IMG/VR virus record: IMGVR_UViG_3300033980_000231
Span: 1-22,246 of that record
Origin: a virus
Strand: one strand, 5' to 3'
DNA: 22,246 nucleotides
Under the pieces are notes generated by a model. That model did no database searches and was not told the DNA's origin. It was given only the letters and a program-made list of their open reading frames with translations. Of the stretch, positions 1-4,568 are shown piece by piece; the stretch's first letter is position 1; each line of letters opens with the position of its first letter. Made by a program: the position numbers and the translations under genes.

Positions 1-114
1 AGAAACGCATCATAACCCTCGTCAAAGGCTTATCGTCACTGAGGTTGGGCGTTGGCAGGGGGGTGACGAATCCCCTTTTCGGTAGCTAACCTAGCCATGC
101 CCTGTGGACTTTAC
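1..114. other. Short stretch downstream of the leftward operon
   Basis: No convincing complete gene is visible here. On the minus strand two ATG codons at 8-13 are preceded by a GAGG at 17-20 and run off the left edge, so another leftward gene may start there. Only about four codons are in view. A 4-bp G/C stem (60-63 with 72-75) is followed by TTTT on the plus strand. It is too short to call a terminator with confidence. Confidence 0.25.
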
Positions 115-381
115 TTAATGTTTTGTTGGTTCGCAAGCAAAAGTTTGGATCATCTCACGCAGCTTGCTATCGACATCTGACCAGTAGCTTTCAAAGGCTG
201 CGGTACCGTTGTTCTCAGCAATACCCAGGCAGATCTTGGTCAGCATCGTGAGCGCTACGCTGTTATAAACCTGCTCAGCAAAATCACTATCGTGCTGTTC
301 ACCTATCAAATCAACATGGTGACTAATGCTTTTGACCATCGCATAAGCAGTCTTGGCTATCTCGATCTCGGTCTTAGTCAT
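115..381 (-). CDS. Small hypothetical phage protein (88 aa)
   Basis: I do not recognise a named family. The reading frame is open further upstream (to 444), but the start at 381 (MTKTEIEIAKTAY) is chosen because its ATG overlaps the TGA of the upstream gene as ATGA, the junction used throughout this operon. The longer version would begin with an unlikely Cys-rich stretch. The protein is mostly helical by composition (KTAYAMVKSISHHVDL, then SVALTMLTKICLGIAE) and soluble, with no signal peptide or membrane segment. It is the last gene of the visible leftward operon, whose first gene is the HTH regulator at 1378-1596, so it is probably expressed with the repressor. Function is unknown. Confidence 0.6.
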   Translation of the reverse strand: MTKTEIEIAKTAYAMVKSISHHVDLIGEQHDSDFAEQVYNSVALTMLTKICLGIAENNGTAAFESYWSDVDSKLREMIQTFACEPTKH

Positions 382-593
382 GGCTGACCCTTCGCTGGGT
401 AAAAAGTAACGACATCGCCGGCAACATGAATAGTAGCCGTGCATCCGATCTTGCGGCAGATCTGATCGGTCCAGTGCTGGATAGCTCTCAGCGCCGGCAC
501 TTCGGGCGGGTATGCTTGCTCAAGCAACGCGAGGCTGATGGTCGCGTCCCTGCCATGCAGCACTTGGCTGGCGATCCAGGCTGCGTAGTTCAT
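378..593 (-). CDS. Small hypothetical phage protein (71 aa)
   Basis: Unknown function. The protein opens with MNYAAWIASQVLHGRDATI, a helical stretch seen in many small phage proteins, followed by a Pro-rich turn and a C-terminal half that alternates hydrophobic residues (TATIHVAGDVVTFYPA), suggesting beta strands. It has no signal peptide or transmembrane segment. The start ATG at 593 overlaps the stop of the upstream HTH gene (ATGA), and its own stop overlaps the start of the next gene in the same way. Translation is therefore almost certainly coupled. Being in the repressor operon suggests an accessory or prophage-state role, which is inference only. Confidence 0.6.
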   Translation of the reverse strand: MNYAAWIASQVLHGRDATISLALLEQAYPPEVPALRAIQHWTDQICRKIGCTATIHVAGDVVTFYPAKGQP

Positions 594-898
594 GCCTGCC
601 CCCTTGCTCGTATGGCGGCTGCTAAGTGGCTACAAGTGTTGGCGTGTTCCATCACGATGCCGTCCTCGTCATTGACTTGCAACGATATGCTCGTGAAATT
701 TTCAACCGCAGCATCAAGCAGCGCTGCACAAGCCTCACGCTCTGCAGCCACAGCATCTGCAATCAACTTATCAATGCGCGAGGCTTTGCGAAGCCGGCTT
801 ACATGGCCTTTGTCGTAGCCGGTTTGCTTAACGATGTCTTTGATCCTCAAGGACTCGTCCTTGACCAGCATCCTGACTTCAAAGTATCGGTGCATCAT
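590..898 (-). CDS. Small helix-turn-helix protein (102 aa)
   Basis: Residues about 17-40 (LRIKDIVKQTGYDKGHVSRL) read as a helix-turn-helix: helix, G-Y-D-K turn, then a recognition-like helix with S-R-L. The second half contains VAAEREACAALLDA, a helix widespread in small phage proteins, and ends with AAAIRARGQA. A DNA-binding or regulatory role follows from the HTH; target and partner are unknown. The start at 898 is one of two consecutive ATGs and overlaps the stop of the secreted-protein gene (ATGATG). The 3' end overlaps the next gene by four bases. As the second HTH gene of the leftward operon, it could act with the first-gene regulator, but nothing in the sequence shows this. Confidence 0.6.
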   Translation of the reverse strand: MMHRYFEVRMLVKDESLRIKDIVKQTGYDKGHVSRLRKASRIDKLIADAVAAEREACAALLDAAVENFTSISLQVNDEDGIVMEHANTCSHLAAAIRARGQA

Positions 899-1176
899 TT
901 CTCTGTCTTTTTTGAAAATAGTTCAGGCTTGTAAACCCGCACACTTGCGTCATGCAGGTAAATCACGCGGATCATGTCGTCCACCACAGTCCAGCAAAAA
1001 TCAAACATCCTGCCATTGGACCCGTAGCTATAACCGTCCACCAGGCTTTTGCCGAACTCCTTGCACTTGTGCTGACGCAAGGTCAGTACGATTTCACCGC
1101 CGCCCTCATTGTTGGCAGACCAAGTCTGTGCTGAGACAGCCACTGGCAATGCCAGCAAGAGCGCGGCAAGTCTCAT
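895..1176 (-). CDS. Probable secreted/periplasmic small protein with signal peptide (93 aa)
   Basis: The N-terminus is a Sec signal peptide: MR, a hydrophobic core LAALLLALPVAV, and an A-V-S-A cleavage site after about residue 16. The mature part is about 77 residues and beta-rich (GGGEIVLTLRQHKC, then MIRVIYLHDASVRVYKP). It has two cysteines (C38, C61) that could form a disulfide in the periplasm. Small secreted proteins with this GGEIVLT...CW...VVYL...R-Y pattern occur in phages and prophages of Proteobacteria as hypotheticals (from memory, not searched). It sits in the middle of the leftward operon with the HTH regulator. A prophage-expressed cell-surface or exclusion role is possible but not shown. 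Both ends are joined to neighbours by ATGA overlaps. Confidence 0.65.
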   Translation of the reverse strand: MRLAALLLALPVAVSAQTWSANNEGGGEIVLTLRQHKCKEFGKSLVDGYSYGSNGRMFDFCWTVVDDMIRVIYLHDASVRVYKPELFSKKTEK

Positions 1177-1403
1177 AGCTTCACAAAAAGGCGCTCGATG
1201 CCCTTTTCCTTCACGAAGGTGGTGAAGTCCAACGCGTAGTTGGCAATCGTTGCAAAGGCCAGCATGTGCGCCAGTTGGGCAGCTTCATAGCCCGAGCAGT
1301 TTTCAGGAATCGTGATGCGATGCATGACACCATCAATCTCAACATCAATGGGGCCAATTGGATGCTGCTTAGGAACTTCAGCGGATGTTTGGGTGTCGCT
1401 CAA
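1173..1403 (-). CDS. Small hypothetical protein, TTG start (76 aa)
   Basis: Unknown function. The start codon is TTG at 1403. The choice is supported by a strong ribosome binding site on the minus strand, AAGGAG followed by seven bases (complement of 1404-1416). The alternative ATG in that spacer is immediately followed by TAA. The gene lies partly inside the 3' end of the HTH gene (26-bp overlap) and overlaps the next gene as ATGA. The protein is acidic and soluble: a short beta-like segment (DVEIDGVMHRITIP) is followed by helices (YEAAQLAHMLAFATIANYAL). No membrane segment, HTH or cysteine cluster is apparent. The weak TTG start may keep levels low relative to the regulator upstream. Confidence 0.55.
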   Translation of the reverse strand: MSDTQTSAEVPKQHPIGPIDVEIDGVMHRITIPENCSGYEAAQLAHMLAFATIANYALDFTTFVKEKGIERLFVKL

Positions 1404-1596
1404 TTACATACTCCTTCATGATTTGTTTACGGGAAATATTGCCCCGGTTGTCGATCACGCTCATCAAGAGCAGTAACCGCCAAAAGGGCATGCGATCGTG
1501 TTTGCAGTAGTAGTGGACCGTTGAAGGCGCAACCCCTAACACCCTGGCTGCAGCCCTGACGCCACCGACTGCTTCAATAAGGTCTCTCGTGTTCAT
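1378..1596 (-). CDS. Cro/CI-type helix-turn-helix regulator (72 aa)
   Basis: The first 50 residues hold a classic phage repressor HTH: LIEAVGGVRAAARVLGV, turn, APSTVHYYC recognition helix, then KHDRMPFWRLLLLM. Length and layout fit Cro/YdaS-like single-domain regulators. There is no C-terminal peptidase (LexA/CI) domain, so SOS autocleavage is not expected from this protein alone. It is the first gene of the leftward operon and faces the early rightward operon across a control region with four AACCCAGGGTT palindromes, its obvious candidate operators. The ATG at 1596 has no clear Shine-Dalgarno. Whether it acts as immunity repressor or as Cro is unresolved, and no second regulator gene faces it on the other strand. 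Confidence 0.75.
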   Translation of the reverse strand: MNTRDLIEAVGGVRAAARVLGVAPSTVHYYCKHDRMPFWRLLLLMSVIDNRGNISRKQIMKEYVIERHPNIR

Positions 1597-1622
1597 GGTG
1601 TTAGAGTAATCGAACGGTAACC

Positions 1623-1628
1623 ATTATG
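1623..1628 (-). promoter_or_regulatory. Candidate -10 for the leftward operon
   Basis: Read on the minus strand this is CATAAT, a 5/6 match to TATAAT, about 27 bases upstream of the HTH gene start. No good -35 hexamer lies 16-18 bases further upstream. The first operator-like box (1630-1640) abuts it, which would suit a promoter controlled by its own product. Confidence 0.35.
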
Positions 1629-1629
1629 C

Positions 1630-1640
1630 AACCCAGGGTG
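1630..1640. promoter_or_regulatory. Operator-like box O1
   Basis: AACCCAGGGTG is a one-mismatch copy of the palindrome AACCCAGGGTT. Its centre (1635) is 29 bp from the centre of the next box. It lies directly beside the leftward -10 candidate. Confidence 0.55.
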
Positions 1641-1658
1641 AACGGGGTGTACACCTGT

Positions 1659-1669
1659 AACCCAGGGTT
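1659..1669. promoter_or_regulatory. Operator-like box O2
   Basis: AACCCAGGGTT is a perfect inverted repeat (AACCC-A-GGGTT). The flanks GT and GCA are also shared with other copies. It is part of the 36-bp unit repeated 90 bp downstream. Confidence 0.65.
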
Positions 1670-1705
1670 GCACGATGGTTTCGGGTTTTCATAGGAGAAA
1701 TGGCC

Positions 1706-1720
1706 GTAACCCAGGGTTAC
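1706..1720. promoter_or_regulatory. Operator-like box O3
   Basis: GTAACCCAGGGTTAC is a perfect 15-bp palindrome, the most symmetric of the four boxes. Its centre (1713) lies 49 bp from O2 and 41 bp from O4. Confidence 0.65.
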
Positions 1721-1748
1721 ACAAGGGGTGAACAGGGCGCACACCCGT

Positions 1749-1759
1749 AACCCAGGGTT
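1749..1759. promoter_or_regulatory. Operator-like box O4
   Basis: AACCCAGGGTT, perfect inverted repeat, ends 10 bp before the TTGACA hexamer at 1770. A protein bound here could contact or block RNA polymerase at the rightward promoter. Confidence 0.65.
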
Positions 1760-1769
1760 GCGATATTGG

Positions 1770-1798
1770 TTGACACAGTGTTCGATACATGAAACACT
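1770..1798 (+). promoter_or_regulatory. Candidate early rightward promoter
   Basis: A perfect TTGACA at 1770-1775 is followed 17 bases later by AACACT (1793-1798), a poor -10, so the exact promoter is uncertain. An inverted repeat AGTGTT-N10-AACACT (1777-1798) covers the same stretch, and ACACAGTGT (1773-1781) is itself symmetric. A weak -10 that needs activation or is repressed would suit a switch promoter. Confidence 0.4.
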
Positions 1799-1828
1799 TT
1801 AGATTCAGCAAACCCTGGATCAAACCTT

Positions 1829-1996
1829 ATGGAAAGAAACGATGAATGGCAGTTGATGATGCAAGAGCGCGAGCAAATGACCGAGGAAGCTTTTACCCGT
1901 GCCCGGTTGGGCATGGCCACTGAAAACGATTGGAAATGGCTTGCAAACGAACTTGGATTAGATCTTTACAAAAGGAAAGCAAATGTTGATTTCTGA
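1829..1996 (+). CDS. Small acidic early protein (55 aa)
   Basis: This short ORF starts MERNDEWQLMMQEREQMTEE and ends GLDLYKRKANVDF. The central segment (EEAFTRARLGMATENDWKWL) resembles small early phage proteins with a '...G.ATEEDW...' core, judged from memory only. It is charged, helical and soluble. It is the first gene after the divergent control region. Its 3' end overlaps the start of the SSB-like gene by 14 bp and carries that gene's ribosome binding site (AGGA at 1973-1976). The ATG at 1829 has only a weak GGA upstream. An in-frame ATG pair ten codons in is an alternative start. Function unknown. Confidence 0.55.
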   Translation: MERNDEWQLMMQEREQMTEEAFTRARLGMATENDWKWLANELGLDLYKRKANVDF

Positions 1997-2612
1997 TAGC
2001 GGCAGCGACCGCGAATTCAAATTGGCCCCGGCAGGGGTTCACATGGCCATCTGCTATGGCGTGGTCGATTTAGGCACCCAGGGTTACACCTACCTTGGCG
2101 AGCAAAAGCAAGCGCGTCAGTGCCGCATCATGTGGGAGCTTCACGGCGAAGATTCTGATGGCAATCCCCTCACCCTGGAAGACGGCAGGCCCTTGTCACT
2201 GAGCCAGCGCTACACCTTGAGCCTGGCTGAGAAGGCCAAGCTTCGCAAGACGCTGATTAGCTGGCGTGGCAGGGAATTCACCGCCCAGGAACTTAAAGGC
2301 TTTGACCTTCGTACCATCATCAGCGCACCTTGCATGCTGACTGTGACGCACGCAGTCAAGGGTGACAAGACCTTTGCCAACGTGGATACCGTAACCGCGG
2401 TGCCTGCAGCGCTCAGAAAGCTTGGCATGCCTGAAATGGTTAATAAGCGGGTGTACTTCAGCTTTGGTTACTTCGAGCAGCACGAGTTCGATGCGCTGAC
2501 CGAGGGTCTGAAGAAGATCATCATGCAGTCACCCGAATGGGAAAACAGGCAGCAGATCAAGCATGTCGCTCCGGCCAAGCTTGATGACATTGATGATGAC
2601 ATCCCCTTCTGA
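1983..2612 (+). CDS. Probable ssDNA-binding protein with SSB-type C-terminal tip (209 aa)
   Basis: The protein resembles a phage family usually found next to exonucleases and replication genes. It has a beta-rich N-terminal half (VHMAICYGVVDLGTQGYT, then CRIMWELHGEDSDGNPLT), a middle segment with YTLSLAEKAKLRKTL and SWRGREFTAQEL, then CMLTVTHAV. The last ten residues are almost all acidic and end DDDIPF, identical to the tip of E. coli SSB that docks RecO, RecQ, PriA, ExoI and other partners. Likely role: coat phage ssDNA during replication or recombination and recruit host SSB-interacting enzymes. The family assignment is from memory; the tip is seen directly. AGGA lies six bases before the ATG. 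The exonuclease at 3162-3905 is two genes downstream. Confidence 0.7.
   Translation: MLISDSGSDREFKLAPAGVHMAICYGVVDLGTQGYTYLGEQKQARQCRIMWELHGEDSDGNPLTLEDGRPLSLSQRYTLSLAEKAKLRKTLISWRGREFTAQELKGFDLRTIISAPCMLTVTHAVKGDKTFANVDTVTAVPAALRKLGMPEMVNKRVYFSFGYFEQHEFDALTEGLKKIIMQSPEWENRQQIKHVAPAKLDDIDDDIPF
2076..2089 (+). promoter_or_regulatory. Intragenic operator-like sequence
   Basis: ACCCAGGGTTACAC is identical over 14 bp to bases 1709-1722 of box O3 and lies inside the SSB-like gene, about 360 bp from O3. It lacks the outermost A of the left half-site. It could be an auxiliary site for looping or a chance match in the codons for T-Q-G-Y-T. Confidence 0.35.
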
Positions 2613-2614
2613 TC

Positions 2615-2845
2615 ATGGCTAAACAATTAACCCAAAAAGCAGCAGTTGCTAAGCCCGTTGAGAACAAGCTTGCTGAACGGGATTGGGTTCCCATTTGGTA
2701 TGTCAATGGCGTCATGCTGGTGCCGCACTTCACAAAGAAGCATGTGTGGGTGTGGCCTGGCGGCCAGTTCTTCACGCCTGCCGAACTTGTTGACATAGGC
2801 GGCAAGGAATCCACCACCCTACTTTGGCCGAGGCATTGGCTATGA
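2615..2845 (+). CDS. Small hypothetical protein (76 aa)
   Basis: Unknown function. A basic N-terminus (MAKQLTQKAAVAKPVENKLA) is followed by a Trp- and aromatic-rich body (RDWVPIWYVNGVMLVPHF, VWVWPGGQFFTPAEL). The body may be a small beta fold; its hydrophobic stretches are too short and interrupted for membrane spans. The start lies two bases after the stop of the SSB-like gene. The stop overlaps the next start as ATGA at 2842. It is placed between the ssDNA-binding and exonuclease genes, so a role in DNA metabolism is possible, but no motif supports a specific one. Confidence 0.55.
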   Translation: MAKQLTQKAAVAKPVENKLAERDWVPIWYVNGVMLVPHFTKKHVWVWPGGQFFTPAELVDIGGKESTTLLWPRHWL

Positions 2846-3171
2846 AACAGCTTGAGCTTCCAGAGATTGCCGAGTTTGGCACGGACCCTAAGCTTTTGGT
2901 CCGTAGAGATGACCCTGATACGAGTCATGCGGCAGCCCATGCGGTTAAAAGCAGTGAACTTGAAAAGCTCGTTTACGAAACGATCAAGCGTTTTGCCGAT
3001 GGCTGCACACAAGATGATGTCTTAGCACTCAATCCAACGAAGCCTTACTCATCGATTACGGCGCGGTTTCGCGCCCTGCTCGATAAAGGATTCATTGAGG
3101 ATACCGGCGAGCGCAAGCCTGGCCGGTCAGGAAAACTTCAACGCATCGTGAAAGTGAAAGCATGGAAATAA
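2842..3171 (+). CDS. Winged-helix/HTH phage protein (109 aa)
   Basis: The start at ATG 2842 (MKQLELPEIAEF) is preferred over a TTG six codons upstream because it overlaps the previous stop as ATGA. The central part reads as a winged helix: DPDTSHAAAHAVKSSELEKL, then VYETIKRFADGCTQDDVL, then YSSITARFRALLDKGFIEDT, ending with a basic wing (ERKPGRSGKLQRIVKV). The SSITARFRALLDKGFIE stretch is a typical recognition helix followed by a wing strand, shared with many small phage proteins in replication/recombination regions. It probably binds DNA; whether as transcription factor or replication accessory is unknown. It overlaps the exonuclease gene by 10 bp. Confidence 0.65.
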   Translation: MKQLELPEIAEFGTDPKLLVRRDDPDTSHAAAHAVKSSELEKLVYETIKRFADGCTQDDVLALNPTKPYSSITARFRALLDKGFIEDTGERKPGRSGKLQRIVKVKAWK

Positions 3172-3905
3172 AAGAGCGCCCTTCGGAGTCTGGACACTGG
3201 TACACCCGTACCGGCGAGCCGATGTACCAGGTCAAATCGAATGCCGGCCATCTGCGCAATACAACGCTCAGGGACGCGCGCAAATACAACCTGGTACCTT
3301 CGGTCACAACCATCCTCAATTGCGCCGCTAAGCCCGGTTTAGAGGCCTGGAAACAGCAACAGATCCTGCTTGCATCACTGACGCTACCCAAGCGTGATGA
3401 TGAGAGCCTGGACCAGTACGCTGACCGGGTACTGAAGGACAGCAAAGAGCAGGCTTCAGAGGCTCGAGATCTTGGCACTGCTATCCATGCCAAGGTCCAA
3501 AGCGCCTTCGAGGGTGGGCCACCAAATGAGAGCTACCTGGCCGTCAAGCAGATCCTCGACAAAGCGTATGGCAAGCAGGAATGGATCAGCGAAAAAAGCT
3601 TCAGCCACCCGCAAGGCTTTGGTGGCAAGTGCGATCTGCACTGCAAGGTGGCGGTCATTGACATCAAGACCAAGGCCTTTGGTCCGAACGATGATCCGCA
3701 AGGGTTTGATGAGCACCTGATGCAACTGGCGGCTTACCGATCAGGATTGATCCTGCCCGAGGCGGCTTGTGCCAACGTGTTTGTCTCAACCACTCACGCT
3801 GGCCTGGTATCGCTCTTCGAGTGGACTAAGGCTGATGTCGAGCGCGGATGGCTCATGTTTGAATCGCTTTTGAAGTATTGGCAGGCCAAAAATAATTATC
3901 AGTAG
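3162..3905 (+). CDS. PD-(D/E)XK phage exonuclease, RecB/lambda-exo-like (247 aa)
   Basis: The nuclease core is visible. PSVTTIL is at about 46-52 and GTAIHA at about 105-110. Next come E144 in SEKSF and GGKCDL with D158. IDIKTK gives the D167-x-K169 catalytic pair, and QLAAY at 188-192 is the Q-x-x-x-Y motif of RecB-like nucleases. Together these indicate a metal-dependent DNA exonuclease, probably processing ends for replication or single-strand annealing together with the SSB-like protein upstream. No annealase (RecT, Erf, Beta), helicase or polymerase is in the window. Length is normal for phage members of this superfamily. The start overlaps the winged-helix gene by 10 bp. A 127-bp control region follows the stop. 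Confidence 0.8.
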   Translation: MEIKERPSESGHWYTRTGEPMYQVKSNAGHLRNTTLRDARKYNLVPSVTTILNCAAKPGLEAWKQQQILLASLTLPKRDDESLDQYADRVLKDSKEQASEARDLGTAIHAKVQSAFEGGPPNESYLAVKQILDKAYGKQEWISEKSFSHPQGFGGKCDLHCKVAVIDIKTKAFGPNDDPQGFDEHLMQLAAYRSGLILPEAACANVFVSTTHAGLVSLFEWTKADVERGWLMFESLLKYWQAKNNYQ

Positions 3906-3936
3906 GTTGAGCGGTCGTTTTCTGGTGCATGAACGG

Positions 3937-3982
3937 TAGGGATCTTGATGAAACTGTTTGACAAGTGGATTAAAGATCCCTA
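3937..3982. repeat. 10-bp perfect inverted repeat around a promoter
   Basis: TAGGGATCTT (3937-3946) and AAGATCCCTA (3973-3982) are perfect reverse complements with 26 bases between them. The right arm fills the end of the promoter spacer and the first two bases of the -10 at 3981. It may be an operator dyad bound on both sides of the -35, or an RNA stem for transcripts reading through from upstream. Confidence 0.65.
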
Positions 3983-3986
3983 ACAT
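3958..3986 (+). promoter_or_regulatory. Strong sigma70-type promoter for the small-gene operon
   Basis: TTGACA (3958-3963, perfect) and TAACAT (3981-3986, 4/6) are separated by exactly 17 bases. Transcription would start near 3993, about 40 bases before the gene at 4033. This is the best promoter match I found in the window. Confidence 0.6.
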
Positions 3987-4032
3987 TCTCCTTACAGCAA
4001 CTTCGCTGTGAAGCAAACCAGGAGCAAACCAA

Positions 4033-4326
4033 ATGCAAAACGACATCGCAAACATCACCGCAGCATCGGTTGACCAACTCGGCGCATTGCTCGCCCAGAT
4101 CGCAGACCTGACCAAGCAGGCTGACGCAATCAAAGACGCCATCAAGGACAGCGCTAGCAACGGCGGTGCCAAGTCTGTTGAAGGCTCGCTCTTCAAAGCC
4201 ACTTACGTTGAGACCAACCGCTCGACGTTTGACAAGGACGCCTTCATCAAGGCTTTCGGTGCCGAGGCTTACGCCAAGTTCCAAAAGACCACTGCAGTCT
4301 TCTCAGTCAAAGTTACCAGCCGCTAA
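4033..4326 (+). CDS. Small phage protein with helical N-terminus (97 aa)
   Basis: The N-terminal half is a predicted long helix or coiled coil (VDQLGALLAQIADLTKQADAI, then KDAIKDSA), followed by a short GGAK linker. The C-terminal half carries a pattern I have seen in many phage proteins of this kind, ending FQKTTAVFSVKVTSR. Such proteins often lie beside phage exonucleases; a nuclease-associated or inhibitor-like role is sometimes suggested but not established here. AGGAG at 4020-4024 lies eight bases before the ATG. It is the first gene downstream of the TTGACA-N17-TAACAT promoter and could be abundantly made. Confidence 0.6.
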   Translation: MQNDIANITAASVDQLGALLAQIADLTKQADAIKDAIKDSASNGGAKSVEGSLFKATYVETNRSTFDKDAFIKAFGAEAYAKFQKTTAVFSVKVTSR

Positions 4327-4332
4327 TCAACC

Positions 4333-4347
4333 GGGGGCCTAGCCCCC
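4333..4347 (+). other. GC-rich hairpin just before a ribosome binding site
   Basis: GGGGGCCTAGCCCCC folds as a six-pair stem with a three-base loop (GGGGGC, CTA, GCCCCC). It is followed by TTGGAGG, not a T-run, so it is not a standard Rho-independent terminator. The GGAGG of the next gene (4350-4354) starts only two bases after it. It might protect the 3' end of the upstream message or set the translation rate of the next gene. Confidence 0.45.
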
Positions 4348-4358
4348 TTGGAGGACGC

Positions 4359-4568
4359 ATGTACAAGCTAATTGAATCTGACAAGTATGACCTGAGACTT
4401 CAGGTGTGCAATGTGGTCGAGAAGGCCAACAACCTGAACCGCACGCTAGCTAGTGAGTGGCCTGATCTTGATGGCTATCAACTCAATGCTTATGACCGCC
4501 TGGTCGAAGAAATGGAAGAGCTTGAGTCGATGTTCAAGCACATCAAATCACGGAGGAAAGCAGCATGA
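4359..4568 (+). CDS. Small hypothetical protein (69 aa)
   Basis: A helical, charged protein of unknown function (LIESDKYDLRLQVCNVVEKA near the start; YDRLVEEMEELESMFKHI as a likely amphipathic or coiled-coil helix; basic end KSRRKAA). GGAGG at 4350-4354 lies four bases before the ATG, right after a stable hairpin. The stop overlaps the next start as ATGA (4565). No catalytic or metal-binding residues stand out. Confidence 0.6.
   Translation: MYKLIESDKYDLRLQVCNVVEKANNLNRTLASEWPDLDGYQLNAYDRLVEEMEELESMFKHIKSRRKAA

Larger units (their letters stand above)
1636..1761 (+). repeat. Pair of 36-bp direct repeats 90 bp apart
   Basis: Bases 1636-1671 and 1726-1761 align without gaps and differ at four positions (1644/1734, 1648/1738, 1650/1740, 1656/1746), all transitions. 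Each unit runs from GGGTGAAC to the end of AACCCAGGGTTGC and thus carries one full operator box. The array therefore seems to have grown by segmental duplication followed by point changes. The 10-bp palindrome of the first unit (1646-1655) is broken in the second. Confidence 0.75.
1597..1828. promoter_or_regulatory. Divergent control region between repressor and early operons
   Basis: This 232-bp intergenic region separates the minus-strand HTH gene from the first plus-strand early gene. It contains four palindromic boxes (1630-1640, 1659-1669, 1706-1720, 1749-1759), a 10-bp palindrome GGTGTACACC at 1646-1655, a TTGACA at 1770-1775, a CATAAT (minus strand) at 1623-1628 and a half-site-like AACCCTGG at 1811-1818. 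An AGGAG at 1693-1697 sits just before an ATG at 1700 that opens only 16 codons. The arrangement resembles a phage genetic switch: boxes flank both promoter candidates. Binding by the 1378-1596 product is inferred from position. Confidence 0.7.

Noticed and set aside
60-79. Possible Rho-independent terminator (GGGG loop CCCC TTTT)
   Set aside because: The stem is only four pairs with a large loop and faces the wrong way for the leftward operon.
426-1178. Overlapping plus-strand frames opposite the leftward operon
   Set aside because: They overlap each other and lie opposite genes with ATGA couplings, HTH and signal-peptide features on the minus strand; composition is not protein-like.
1378-1596. 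LexA/CI-type repressor with self-cleavage
   Set aside because: The protein is only 72 aa; there is no room for a peptidase domain and no Ala-Gly cleavage site with Ser/Lys dyad.
1700-1750. 16-codon leader-like ORF after an AGGAG (product MAVTQGYTRGEQGAHP)
   Set aside because: The spacing between AGGAG and ATG is only two bases and the codons coincide with operator box O3; a real peptide is not supported.
1717-1920. 67-codon minus-strand frame in the control region
   Set aside because: It runs antisense to the 55-aa early gene and the operator boxes, has Cys/Ser-rich random-like composition and no ribosome site.
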